In this document: in pieces, positions 1-10,401 of the stretch | Layout of the letters: each line of letters starts with the position of its first letter | Numbering within the stretch: position 1 is the first letter of the stretch | Source of the DNA: Arthrobacter_B citreus | Lineage (GTDB): Bacteria; Actinomycetota; Actinomycetes; Actinomycetales; Micrococcaceae | Assembly: GCF_042429235.1 (NCBI RefSeq) | Contig: NZ_JBHMBA010000001.1 | Strand: one strand, 5' to 3' | Length of the DNA: 64,000 nt | Notes under the pieces: model-generated | Database searches by the model: none | Told to the model about the DNA's origin: nothing | What the model saw: only the letters and a program-made list of their open reading frames with translations | Made by a program: the position numbers and the translations under genes

Positions 1-21
1 CCCCAACCCAAAGGAAATGCC

Positions 22-1653
22 ATGTCTTCCCTCCGTCGTACAGTCCTGACCTCCACATCCGTGAAAACCTCAGTGGCCGCCCTGGCACTGGCAGTTGCCC
101 TGTCCGGTTGCGCAGGCCCGGCTCCGGCTGGTACCGGTTTATCCGCTTCTGGTACGGAAAACTCCGGAACCGCACCCGGAGCCTCGGTAGCCGCCGGCGA
201 GATCACGGAGGACACCCACTTTGATGCCGACGACCTCACCTGGGATACCGACCAGGAAATCCGGGTGGATCTCGGTTCGGACAGCACAGCCGACGGCGTA
301 AGCGTGAACGGCGAGACCGTCACCATCACGGCAGCGGGTACCTACCGCCTTTCGGGTTCCCACGCGGACGGGCAGGTTGTTGTGGCAGCAGGGGAGGAGG
401 ACGTAGTCCGGGTGATTCTCGATGGGGTGAACCTGGCCAGCAGCAGCGGTTCTCCCTTCGTGGCCGCCAGCGCCAATGAGGTGATTCTCTATTTGGAGGA
501 AGGCACCTCCAATACCCTGAGCGATGCCGGCGCCTATGCGGACACCGCCGACGACGCACCCAATGCGGCCCTCTACTCCACCGTGGACCTGACCATCGCC
601 GGAACCGGTGCGCTGAACGTGACCGGCAATGCCTTTGACGGCATCGTCTCCAAGGATGGCCTGGTCCTGGCCGCCGGCGACGTCACCGTCAACGCGGTGG
701 ATGAAGGGATCAAAGGCAAGGACTATCTGGTCCTGGCCGGCGGGCGGTACAACGTCACCGCCGGAGATGACGGAGTGAAATCCACAAACGACGAAGACGA
801 AAACCGCGGCTGGCTGAGTGTTTACGGCGGTGAGCTGACGGTCTCCTCAGGGGATGACGCAGTGAAGGCGGAAACCCTGCTCACCGTCCATGGCGGCACC
901 GTGAAGGTCTCCGAATCCGTGGAGGGCATGGAAGCCGCCCACATCATGATCAACGGCGGCACCATAGACATCACCGCCAGCGACGACGGCATCAACGCCG
1001 CGGGAGGATCCACCACCGATACAGCTTCCACGGCCGAAGACGGAGGACGGTTCGCCGGGGAACCGCCAGCCATGCCGGAAGGCGCGATGCCCGGTGGCGG
1101 AATGCCCGAAGGTGCCATGCCCGGCGGCGGAATGGGGCCGGGTGGAGGCGAAATGGCCGTCGGCGACTACTCGATTGTCGTCACGGGCGGAAATGTCACG
1201 GTAAATGCCGATGGGGACGGCCTGGATTCGAATGGAAATGCCACTGTCAGTGGAGGCACAGTGACGGTGCATGGACCCACAAACAACGGCAACGGTGCCT
1301 TGGACGTGAACGGTACCCTGGCCGTGGACGGCGGCACTCTGATTGCCGCCGGAAGCGCCGGCATGGCACAGGGCCCCGCGGCTACCTCGGCGCAGTCCGG
1401 CGTCCAACTCACCTGGGACACCGAGGTATCCCCCGGCACGCTGATCCGGCTGGCCGACGCCAAGGGCACCGTCATTGCCTCCTTTACGCCCCTGAAGGAA
1501 ACAGCTTCGCTCGTCTACTCCTCGCCCGGCATTGCGGTGGGAGAGACCTACACGGCGTATACCGGGGGCACCGAGGGCAGCTTGGACGGTGCGGAGGAAG
1601 CCGGCAGCGCCGTGGGCGGAGAGTATTCACAGGGCTTCCCCACGCGCCGGTGA
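22..1653 (+). CDS. Secreted carbohydrate-binding-domain lipoprotein (Cthe_2159/DUF4353 type)
   Basis: The 543-aa product starts with a basic, hydrophobic signal peptide ending in a lipobox (ALSGC, Cys about residue 30), so it should be lipid-anchored outside the cell. The rest is a series of short Gly/Asp-rich turns (GGTVKV, GGTIDI, GGNVTVN, GGTVTVH) typical of right-handed beta-helices of the carbohydrate-binding Cthe_2159 family, in which many Asp residues bind calcium. A Met/Gly/Pro-rich loop at about residues 345-375 interrupts the helix and contains a 10-residue tandem duplication. The ATG at 22 follows AAGGAA. The ligand is unknown; in related genomes such proteins often occur near CotH or VTC-domain genes, but upstream sequence is not in the window. 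Confidence 0.8.
   Translation: MSSLRRTVLTSTSVKTSVAALALAVALSGCAGPAPAGTGLSASGTENSGTAPGASVAAGEITEDTHFDADDLTWDTDQEIRVDLGSDSTADGVSVNGETVTITAAGTYRLSGSHADGQVVVAAGEEDVVRVILDGVNLASSSGSPFVAASANEVILYLEEGTSNTLSDAGAYADTADDAPNAALYSTVDLTIAGTGALNVTGNAFDGIVSKDGLVLAAGDVTVNAVDEGIKGKDYLVLAGGRYNVTAGDDGVKSTNDEDENRGWLSVYGGELTVSSGDDAVKAETLLTVHGGTVKVSESVEGMEAAHIMINGGTIDITASDDGINAAGGSTTDTASTAEDGGRFAGEPPAMPEGAMPGGGMPEGAMPGGGMGPGGGEMAVGDYSIVVTGGNVTVNADGDGLDSNGNATVSGGTVTVHGPTNNGNGALDVNGTLAVDGGTLIAAGSAGMAQGPAATSAQSGVQLTWDTEVSPGTLIRLADAKGTVIASFTPLKETASLVYSSPGIAVGETYTAYTGGTEGSLDGAEEAGSAVGGEYSQGFPTRR
1072..1131 (+). repeat. 2 x 30-bp in-frame tandem duplication
   Basis: Two adjacent 30-bp units each encode MPEGAMPGGG inside the lipoprotein gene. 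The units differ only at a few third positions, so this is a duplication under protein-level constraint, or one that has begun to drift. Confidence 0.85.
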
Positions 1654-1758
1654 AAACCAGTTGCAATATCTCCTCCATCACATTTCCGGTTTCCGGGAAT
1701 CGCGGCTCTTCTACACCTGTTGATTAGACCGGAACTACCCCAGAGTGAAGGAGCGGAA

Positions 1759-2493
1759 ATGGAACGCGTAAGCGGCAAAGTGGCACTCATCAGCGGCGGC
1801 GCCCGGGGCATGGGGGCGTCGCATGCCCGCCTGCTGGTAGCCGAGGGAGCCAAGGTCGTCATCGGTGACATCCTCGACGACGAGGGAAAAAAGACGGCTG
1901 CGGAGCTCGGTGAGAATGCCCGCTACGTGAACCTGGATGTCACCAAGGCCGAGGACTGGGAAGGTGCTGTGCAGACCGCCGTCAACGAGTTCGGCGGCCT
2001 TGACGTGCTGGTCAACAACGCCGGTATCGCCAACTTCGGACACATCGAGGACTACACGTTTGAGCAGTGGAACACCATTGTGAACATTAATCTCAACGGT
2101 GTTTTCCTGGGCATCAAGGCCGCCATTCCGGCACTGAAGGAATCCAAGGGCGGCTCCATCATCAACATCTCCTCCACCGCCGGCCTGCAGGGCTTTGTGG
2201 AGCTGCCGGGCTACACCGCCACCAAATACGCGGTGCGCGGGCTGACCAAGTCCGTTGCCCTGGACCTGGGCAAGTACGGCATCCGCGTGAACTCGGTGCA
2301 CCCGGGTGTCATCAAGACCCCGATGACCGAGGGCATGGAGAACCCCATGAACCACGTAGCCCTGCACCGCATGGGCGAGGCGGACGAAGTGTCGCAGACC
2401 GTCCTGTTCCTGGCCAGCGATGATTCCAGCTTCTCCAGCGGCGCCGAATTCGTCGTCGACGGCGGCGAGACCGCAGGCCTCGCCAACCACTAG
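1759..2493 (+). CDS. SDR family oxidoreductase (hydroxysteroid dehydrogenase-like)
   Basis: This is a classical short-chain dehydrogenase of 244 aa. It shows the Rossmann motif GGARGMGASHA near the N terminus, the NNAG motif, and the Ser-Tyr-Lys catalytic set (ISSTAG, then YTATK). The C-terminal FLASDDSSFSSGAEFVVDGG is typical of the 3-alpha/20-beta-hydroxysteroid dehydrogenase-like subgroup, which uses NAD(P) on secondary alcohols; the true substrate is unknown. The ATG at 1759 is preferred because GAAGGAG ends 5 nt upstream; an in-frame TTG at 1720 has no ribosome site. A TetR regulator follows, separated by a hairpin. Confidence 0.85.
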   Translation: MERVSGKVALISGGARGMGASHARLLVAEGAKVVIGDILDDEGKKTAAELGENARYVNLDVTKAEDWEGAVQTAVNEFGGLDVLVNNAGIANFGHIEDYTFEQWNTIVNINLNGVFLGIKAAIPALKESKGGSIINISSTAGLQGFVELPGYTATKYAVRGLTKSVALDLGKYGIRVNSVHPGVIKTPMTEGMENPMNHVALHRMGEADEVSQTVLFLASDDSSFSSGAEFVVDGGETAGLANH

Positions 2494-2541
2494 CGGCTGC
2501 GGCTGCGCCGCAAAAGCGGCGTTGCCGGATGCCGGTTGCAC

Positions 2542-2567
2542 AAGGGTCCCGCCTCGGCGGGACCCTT
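2542..2567. terminator. Perfect 12-bp hairpin after the SDR gene
   Basis: AAGGGTCCCGCC and its exact reverse complement are separated by 2 nt, 48 bp after the SDR stop codon. There is no long T run, which is common for high-GC actinobacterial terminators. Confidence 0.7.
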
Positions 2568-2612
2568 CCGCGTGTCTGGGCCGACATTCCAAAGTGTCTG
2601 CAAAAATAAGTC

Positions 2613-3236
2613 ATGCCTGGAACGACCGAGCCGCCGCGGCGCACTCCGACCGATGAACCGCGGATGGCCCGTACCCGGGAATCGCTGGAAGCCGGACTGT
2701 GGGAGCTCCTGCGGGATCATGACCTGGCCGAGATCAGCGTCGCCGAGCTGTGCCGGAAGGCTTCCGTTCACCGCACCACCTTCTATGGGCACTACCGCAA
2801 CATCTTCGACTTTGCCGCGGTGGTGTACGCCGGTGTCGTGGACCAGCTGGGAACCGTGGAAATGGACCAGCGCGGAACGGGCCGGACGGTTGCGCAGATC
2901 GGGGACCTGTACATCGAGTCCATCCGGCAGATCCTGCAGCACACCAAGGCCGAGGAACGGGTCTACCGGGCGCTCTTTCACACCGAAACCTTCCTGGCGA
3001 TCCTGACCGACCAGCTCAGGGCACGGATCCTCTTGGCGCTGCATGTTTGGCAGGCCCACCAGGTGCCGCCCGCCATAAACTTCGACATAACGGCCGCCTT
3101 TCTCGCCGGCGCCTACGCCTCGTGGTTCGAGGAATGGGTGGTCAGTGATGACGACGACGTCGAAGCGCGCCTGGGCTCACTGCGGTACCTGCTGCCCCAG
3201 TGGTGGCCGCGGGACGGCCTCCCGTCCGCACCCTAG
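2613..3236 (+). CDS. TetR/AcrR family transcriptional regulator
   Basis: The 207-aa protein has an N-terminal TetR helix-turn-helix: ISVAELCRKASVHRTTFYGH followed by the usual YRNIFDFAAVV. The remainder is a helical ligand-binding domain of unknown specificity. It lies 119 bp after the SDR gene in the same direction and may regulate it. The start is uncertain: ATG 2613 has no clear ribosome site, and ATG 2664 (MARTRESLE) would also keep the whole DNA-binding domain. Confidence 0.82.
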   Translation: MPGTTEPPRRTPTDEPRMARTRESLEAGLWELLRDHDLAEISVAELCRKASVHRTTFYGHYRNIFDFAAVVYAGVVDQLGTVEMDQRGTGRTVAQIGDLYIESIRQILQHTKAEERVYRALFHTETFLAILTDQLRARILLALHVWQAHQVPPAINFDITAAFLAGAYASWFEEWVVSDDDDVEARLGSLRYLLPQWWPRDGLPSAP

Positions 3237-3276
3237 CGGGCGGGCAGCGGAGCCGGGACATCCATGCGCGCGCACA

Positions 3277-3311
3277 AAAAATCCCGATCCGGAAACCGGA
3301 TCGGGATTTTT
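3277..3311. terminator. Bidirectional intrinsic terminator between the TetR gene and tRNA-fMet
   Basis: AAAAATCCCGATCCGG, a 3-nt AAA loop and the exact complementary arm form a 16-bp stem. It ends in T runs on both strands, so it can stop the TetR transcript from the left and the tRNA transcript from the right. Confidence 0.9.
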
Positions 3312-3317
3312 CTTGAG

Positions 3318-3391
3318 TTGCGGGGGCAAGATTTGAACTTGCGACCTCTGGGTTATGAGCCCAGCGAGCTACCGAACTGCTCCACCCCGCG
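3318..3391 (-). tRNA. Initiator tRNA-fMet (CAT)
   Basis: The minus strand folds into a full 74-nt cloverleaf with anticodon CAT. It is the initiator rather than the elongator: the first base is C facing A72 (a C1:A72 mismatch), and the anticodon stem carries the three consecutive G:C pairs (GGG/CCC) that direct tRNA-fMet to the P site. The 5' end CGCGGGGTGGAGCAG matches bacterial initiators. CCA is not encoded. A bidirectional terminator begins 7 nt after the 3' end. Confidence 0.95.
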
Positions 3392-3474
3392 TCGTACTTA
3401 GAACTGTACCCCCATGTGAGCCCGGATGAAGAATCGAGTGACAGCGGTCACGATCCGGGGCGAAAATCAGTGGG

Positions 3475-3480
3475 TAGGGT
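3475..3480 (+). promoter_or_regulatory. Candidate -10 box for leaderless alaX-like mRNA
   Basis: TAGGGT is followed by six bases and then the GTG start codon, placing the expected transcription start at the first base of the coding sequence. A -35 element is not convincing. Confidence 0.45.
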
Positions 3481-3486
3481 GGGCTT

Positions 3487-4371
3487 GTGAGCCTGCCTAC
3501 TGAAGATACAACAGTTACCTATCCCTCCGGAGCCTTAAATTCCACCGGTACGGTCCTGCATATCCAGGACATGCCCGACGGCGCCCGCGCAGTCCTGCTG
3601 GACATCACCGCAGTCCATCCTGTGGACGCCGGCTGGCCGGACCAGGGCGCCGACCGCGCCGTGCTGAAAACAGCCGGCGGCGGGACCTGCGAGGTGCAGG
3701 ACGCCGTCGTGGCCGCCACCGACGGAACCACGCTGTTTATTGGCGCGGACATTCCGGTGAAAAAGGGCACCGAGGGGTGGGTTTTCACCGTGGCGCACCT
3801 GCTTCCCGCCGACGCCGGGGTTAAGGAGGGGGACTCTGTCTCGGTGGAAGTGGACGAGGCGTACCGGGCCGCGCTTTCCGCCGGGCACACCGCGTGCCAC
3901 CTGGCTTCCCTGGCCCTGAACCGGCAGCTCGCCGGGGCCTGGAAAAAGGACGTCCTGCCGGACGCGGCCGGCAACCCGAACTTTGACGCGCTGGCGATCG
4001 AGACCTCCACGATCACCGAACACGGTTCAACCGACGTGTACCGGCTGGGCAAGTCGCTGCGCCGGAAGGGCTTTCGTCCGGAGCTCCTGCTGGATGACCT
4101 GCCGGGCGCCGAGGCAGGGATCAATGCAATTCTGGCCGAATGGACCGCCACCGGAGCCGAAGTGCGGATTGAGCGCGACGGCGACCGCCTGACGGACCTG
4201 CGGCGCTGGTGCGTGGACCTGCCCGAAGGAACGGTGAGCATCCCCTGCGGCGGAACCCATGCGGCCTCCCTCCAGGAAACCGGAGGCATCCAGGTCACCC
4301 TGACCGCTGCGGAGGGTGACGGTGCGGTGACCCTGACCATGGACACCATCTGCGTTTCCCCGGCCGGCTAA
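3487..4371 (+). CDS. AlaX-like alanyl-tRNA editing-domain hydrolase
   Basis: The 294-aa protein resembles the free-standing editing domain of alanyl-tRNA synthetase, which hydrolyses mischarged Ser- or Gly-tRNA(Ala). The zinc-binding HxxxH motif is seen as HTACH in the middle of the protein and the CxxxH motif as CGGTH near residue 255, so the metal site looks intact. A TAGGGT box at 3475-3480 lies exactly 6 nt before the GTG start and there is no Shine-Dalgarno sequence, which suggests a leaderless mRNA. The gene converges with the uvrA-like gene, 10 bp apart. True tRNA specificity cannot be told from sequence. Confidence 0.75.
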   Translation: MSLPTEDTTVTYPSGALNSTGTVLHIQDMPDGARAVLLDITAVHPVDAGWPDQGADRAVLKTAGGGTCEVQDAVVAATDGTTLFIGADIPVKKGTEGWVFTVAHLLPADAGVKEGDSVSVEVDEAYRAALSAGHTACHLASLALNRQLAGAWKKDVLPDAAGNPNFDALAIETSTITEHGSTDVYRLGKSLRRKGFRPELLLDDLPGAEAGINAILAEWTATGAEVRIERDGDRLTDLRRWCVDLPEGTVSIPCGGTHAASLQETGGIQVTLTAAEGDGAVTLTMDTICVSPAG

Positions 4372-4380
4372 CCGGAACAG

Positions 4381-6774
<2,394 letters not shown>

Positions 6775-6968
6775 GCGCTTCCGTCTCCATCCCCTTGCAC
6801 CGCCGGCCGTGGCGGTATGCCTGATTTCCCGTCCGGTGGCGCACAACGCCCGTCGTTGGCTGCGCCCACCGTTGTTGCCCGGGGTCCCGAGCGTACCCGA
6901 AGCCGTTTCCTCTCCGCCCGGTCCCGCTCAGCTGCTCCGTGCGCAATCCGGCCCTCACCAGCCCGCCG

Positions 6969-7340
6969 TCACAATCCGCTCTCCTCGCGGCCGCCGTCCA
7001 AACACAGAAACTCCCAGGGGTGGCCGTCCGGATCGGTGGCTGTGCCGGAGTATATTCCGCTGCTCCTGATCCTCGCCCGGGTGGTGACGATGCCGCCCCC
7101 CGCCGTGCAGGCGGAAAGGATCTCGTCCACGTCGGCGCGGGTGGGAAACGCCAGGGCCAGCCGGATGACAGGTACCAGGGGTTCGGGAACGAGCAGGAGG
7201 ACGATGGCCGGCGATATGTTCATGGCAGAACGCTGCGCGCCGCTGAGTCTCTGGTTGAGGGAAAATCCCAACTCCAGGTAGAAACCCGTGGACCGGTCCA
7301 GGTCGGTGACCGGAAGGCGCGGATAGATGACCGGATACAA
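6969..7340 (-). CDS. VOC family protein (glyoxalase/bleomycin-resistance fold)
   Basis: This 123-aa protein has the beta-alpha-beta VOC signature: PRLPVTDLDRSTGFYLELGF at the start and DPDGHPWEFL at the end. Such proteins are metal-dependent lyases or dioxygenases, or antibiotic-binding proteins; the substrate is unknown. It is the second of two tandem VOC genes, starting 22 bp after the stop of the 7362-7772 gene, and probably arose by duplication. Confidence 0.82.
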   Translation of the reverse strand: MYPVIYPRLPVTDLDRSTGFYLELGFSLNQRLSGAQRSAMNISPAIVLLLVPEPLVPVIRLALAFPTRADVDEILSACTAGGGIVTTRARIRSSGIYSGTATDPDGHPWEFLCLDGGREESGL

Positions 7341-7361
7341 GCGCTCCTCCCGTCCCTGCGA

Positions 7362-7772
7362 TCATTCCGGAATGGACGGATCCATCCAGAGGAACTCCCA
7401 AACGTGTCCGTCCGGATCCGCGGCCGAACCCGAATACATGCCCGGCATCTGCTCCTTTGCCGGTTGGTACAGGGCGCCGCCGCCCTTGGCGCAGTTTGCG
7501 AGGAAGGTGTCCACTTCTTCGCGGCTTTCGCAGCTGATTGCGTTGAGCACCTCTTTGCCGGCCGACCCCAGATGCGGGGTGTCGCCCTCGGGGAGGAAGC
7601 CCTGAAAGAAATCCTGCTGCAGCAGCATCACTACAATGCTGTCAGAAATCACCACCGCCGTGCAGTCGTCATTGCTGAATTGCGGGTTCCGCTGGAATCC
7701 CAGGCCCAGATAGAAGTCCGTGGACCTGCCGAGGTCCGCCACGGGCAGGTTGGGGAAAATGATGCGTGCCAT
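7362..7772 (-). CDS. VOC family protein (glyoxalase-like)
   Basis: This 136-aa paralogue of the adjacent VOC gene has FPNLPVADLGRSTDFYLGLG at the N terminus and DPDGHVWEFLWMD at the C terminus. It groups with the lactoylglutathione-lyase-like VOC proteins found widely in soil actinobacteria. It is first in a two-gene unit transcribed away from the guanine deaminase gene. Substrate unknown. Confidence 0.83.
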   Translation of the reverse strand: MARIIFPNLPVADLGRSTDFYLGLGFQRNPQFSNDDCTAVVISDSIVVMLLQQDFFQGFLPEGDTPHLGSAGKEVLNAISCESREEVDTFLANCAKGGGALYQPAKEQMPGMYSGSAADPDGHVWEFLWMDPSIPE

Positions 7773-7924
7773 GATGGCCGCCTTTCAGTGTGAGGTGCTG
7801 CAGTGACCGTTTCGCAAGACCTGGATCACAGTGTGGCGCGTTACGAAGGTGACCTCAAGGCCCCAGCCAACCGGTTTCGGTGCTAGTCTCGTGACGCCCA
7901 ATCCGAAGCTTCAAGGAGATGCCG

Positions 7925-8404
7925 ATGCCCACCACCGACGCCGATATGCTGGCGCGCGCTCTCCAGCTGGCCACCGCCAACGTTGCCAACAGTGGAGGTC
8001 CGTTTGGCGCCGTGATCGTCACGGCTGACGGGCAGGCCTTTGACGGGGTCAACCGCGTGACGGCCAGCAACGATCCCACCGCGCACGCAGAGGTGTCAGC
8101 GATCCGCAACGCATGCGCGGCGCTGGGCACTTTCAGTCTCAGCGGAGCGGTTCTGTACACCAGCTGTGAACCGTGCCCCATGTGCCTCGCGGCGGCGCTG
8201 TGGGCCCGCGTGGAGCGCGTGGTGTTTGCCGCCGACCGGAACGACGCCGCCGGCGCGGGGTTCGATGATGCCGCCTTCTACGAATTTTTCGAGGTGCCGA
8301 GCCGGCGCGGCATGCTTCCCGTGGAACAGCTGGACGTCGACGGAGGTCATGCGCTTGCTCCGTTCAACGCGTGGAACGCCGCGGCAAACCGCACCGACTA
8401 CTGA
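7925..8404 (+). CDS. guaD: Guanine deaminase (cytidine deaminase fold)
   Basis: The 159-aa protein should convert guanine to xanthine plus ammonia. It carries the zinc deaminase signature: HAE (in TAHAEVSAIRNAC) and PCPMC (in YTSCEPCPMCLAAALWA). It matches the Bacillus GuaD pattern closely, including GGPFGAVIV near the start and the C-terminal LAPFNAWNAAANRTDY tail that covers the neighbouring active site. ATG 7925 is preferred to ATG 7919 because AAGGAG (7913-7918) abuts the latter. The 3' end overlaps the converging GNAT gene by 7 bp. Confidence 0.88.
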   Translation: MPTTDADMLARALQLATANVANSGGPFGAVIVTADGQAFDGVNRVTASNDPTAHAEVSAIRNACAALGTFSLSGAVLYTSCEPCPMCLAAALWARVERVVFAADRNDAAGAGFDDAAFYEFFEVPSRRGMLPVEQLDVDGGHALAPFNAWNAAANRTDY

Positions 8405-8931
8405 TACCGGCGGACGGCGGCGGGCGGCGTTGAAGCCGGTGTTGCCCGGTTGCCGTCCCCGATGCGCTTTGCGAAACAGACGGAGTCCTCCCGCCCGGCG
8501 TACGGGCCGAAATTCGGCACCACCATGTACCCGGCGTGTTCATAAAAGCGGCGCCCGTCCGGCTGGGCCGATCCGGCCTCTGCGGTGACGACGTCGTATC
8601 CGGCCCCCCGCGCCCGGTACTCCAGGGCAGTCAGGATGGCTGTGGCCACGCCGGAGCCCCGGGCATAGGGCAGGACGTAGATGCGCTTGATTTCCGCCGC
8701 GCCGTCGTCAATGCGCCGCAGCCCGCCGCAGCCCAGCGGCTGCCCGGAACTCTTTTCGTAGGCGACCAGGAACACCGCTGTGTCTTCGGCTGACGGCGGG
8801 GACGGCTCATGGTCCGTGGTGCCGAACCGGGAGTCCAGTTCAGACTGCTGGGCAGCGCGTAAATCGGCGCCCACCGGGTTGCTCCAGGGAACTTCACGGA
8901 TCGTGAGGTTCGGCGGCTGGTCGGCAAGCAT
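8398..8931 (-). CDS. GNAT family N-acetyltransferase
   Basis: This 177-aa protein has a complete GNAT fold: acetyl-CoA-binding motif A is RIYVLPYARGSGVATAILTA, followed by the RFYEHAGYMVV region. It transfers an acetyl group from acetyl-CoA to an unidentified amine. It converges on guaD with a 7-bp overlap, so the two transcripts share an end, and no separate terminator is seen. Confidence 0.85.
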   Translation of the reverse strand: MLADQPPNLTIREVPWSNPVGADLRAAQQSELDSRFGTTDHEPSPPSAEDTAVFLVAYEKSSGQPLGCGGLRRIDDGAAEIKRIYVLPYARGSGVATAILTALEYRARGAGYDVVTAEAGSAQPDGRRFYEHAGYMVVPNFGPYAGREDSVCFAKRIGDGNRATPASTPPAAVRRYQ

Positions 8932-9046
8932 GGGAGACCTCCTGTGCGGTTACCCGGGGCGGGCTTTCCCCTCAACCTAGGGTCCGGCCGTTTCATTCGT
9001 GTTTCGACTCCGTGGCCAGTTGGCTAACAGAAAGCAGAGGTTGCCG

Positions 9047-10321
9047 ATGCGTGCAAAAATGGAAGGGATGACTTCCCTCGATACTTCCTCCGCAACCCCG
9101 TCCAAGCCGGTCGGCACCTCCAAGGCGCAGCTGCAGGCGCGGAAGGCGCAGGTCCGCCCTGCCACGGAGGGCTGGGAACAGGCCAAGGAGCCGGATGGCC
9201 GTCCGCTGCTGCAGTTCAAGTCCCCGCGGGTTTCCCAGCCTCCGGTGCACCTTGCGGACCTGACCCTGCCCGAACGCCAGGCGAAGCTCAAGGAGCTGGG
9301 ACTGCCGGCGTTCCGCGCCAAGCAGCTCTCGGTGCACTACTTCCAGCACTACACCACGGACCCCGAGGCCATGAGCGACCTCCCCAAGGAGCGCCGCGAT
9401 GACCTCGTCAAGGAGATGTTCCCGACGCTGCTCACCGAGGTCAAGCGTCTGACGACCGACAACGGCGACACCATTAAGTTCCTGTGGCGCCTCTTCGACG
9501 GCTCCCTCGTGGAGTCCGTGCTGATGCGCTATCCCGGCCGCATCACGCTGTGCGTGTCCAGCCAGTGCGGCTGCGGCATGAACTGCCCCTTCTGCGCCAC
9601 CGGCCAGGCGGGCCTGACCCGGAACATGTCCACCGCGGAAATCCTGGACCAGATTGTCCAGGCCAACCGCGTGATCAAGGAAGGCGGCCTGGGCGGCAAG
9701 CGCCGCGACGGCGGGCACGACGCCGAGCGCGTCACCAACATCGTCTTCATGGGCATGGGCGAGCCGCTGGCCAACTACAAGCGCGTGATGAACGCCGTCC
9801 ACCGGATGGCCGCGGATGTCCCCGAAGGCCTGGGCATGAGCGCCCGCAACATCACCGTCTCCACGGTGGGACTGGTGCCGGCGATCAACAAGCTGGCCGA
9901 GGAAAACATCCCGGTCACCTTCGCCCTGAGCCTGCACGCCCCGGACGATGAACTGCGTGATGAGCTGATCCCGGTCAACAGCCGCTGGAAGGTGGACGAG
10001 GCCCTGGACGCCGCGTACAACTACTACCGGGTCACCGGCCGCCGCGTATCGATTGAATACGCGCTGATCAAGGACATGAACGACCATCCGTGGCGTGCCG
10101 ACCTGCTGGCGAAGAAGCTCAACGCCCGCGGCCGCGGCTGGGTCCATGTGAACCCGATTCCGCTGAACCCCACCCCCGGTTCCATCTGGACCTCCCCGGA
10201 ACCGCATGTCACGCGCGACTTCATCAACCACCTGATCGACGCCGGCATCCCCACCACGCTGCGTGATACCCGCGGCAAGGAAATCGACGGTGCCTGCGGC
10301 CAGCTGGCCGCCGCGGACTAA
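9047..10321 (+). CDS. rlmN: 23S rRNA (adenine2503-C2)/tRNA (A37) methyltransferase RlmN
   Basis: RlmN is a radical-SAM enzyme that methylates C2 of A2503 in 23S rRNA and of A37 in some tRNAs. The 4Fe-4S motif CxxxCxxC is CGMNCPFC, followed by ATGQAGLTRNMSTAEI. The C-terminal DTRGKEIDGACGQLA holds the catalytic Cys. At 424 aa it is longer than Escherichia coli RlmN because of an N-terminal extension common in actinobacteria. ATG 9047 has AGAGG 6 nt upstream; ATG 9068 is possible but has no spacing to its purine-rich stretch. Confidence 0.93.
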   Translation: MRAKMEGMTSLDTSSATPSKPVGTSKAQLQARKAQVRPATEGWEQAKEPDGRPLLQFKSPRVSQPPVHLADLTLPERQAKLKELGLPAFRAKQLSVHYFQHYTTDPEAMSDLPKERRDDLVKEMFPTLLTEVKRLTTDNGDTIKFLWRLFDGSLVESVLMRYPGRITLCVSSQCGCGMNCPFCATGQAGLTRNMSTAEILDQIVQANRVIKEGGLGGKRRDGGHDAERVTNIVFMGMGEPLANYKRVMNAVHRMAADVPEGLGMSARNITVSTVGLVPAINKLAEENIPVTFALSLHAPDDELRDELIPVNSRWKVDEALDAAYNYYRVTGRRVSIEYALIKDMNDHPWRADLLAKKLNARGRGWVHVNPIPLNPTPGSIWTSPEPHVTRDFINHLIDAGIPTTLRDTRGKEIDGACGQLAAAD

Positions 10322-10331
10322 CACTCCGGCA

Positions 10332-10398
10332 CCAGCAGACAGAACGACGGCGGGAGGCCGGGTGATAAACCCGGCCCCCCGCCGTCGTTGTCTGCTGG
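10332..10398. terminator. Very long bidirectional hairpin between rlmN and purB
   Basis: The 31-nt and 29-nt arms form a near-continuous stem, with one 2-nt bulge and one mismatch around the 7-nt loop TGATAAA. It lies 11 bp after the rlmN stop and 3 bp before the purB stop on the other strand, so it can terminate both converging transcripts. Confidence 0.85.
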
Positions 10399-10401
10399 AC
10401 G

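Noticed and set aside
3318..3391. Elongator tRNA-Met
   Set aside because: The C1:A72 mismatch and the three G:C pairs of the anticodon stem identify the initiator.
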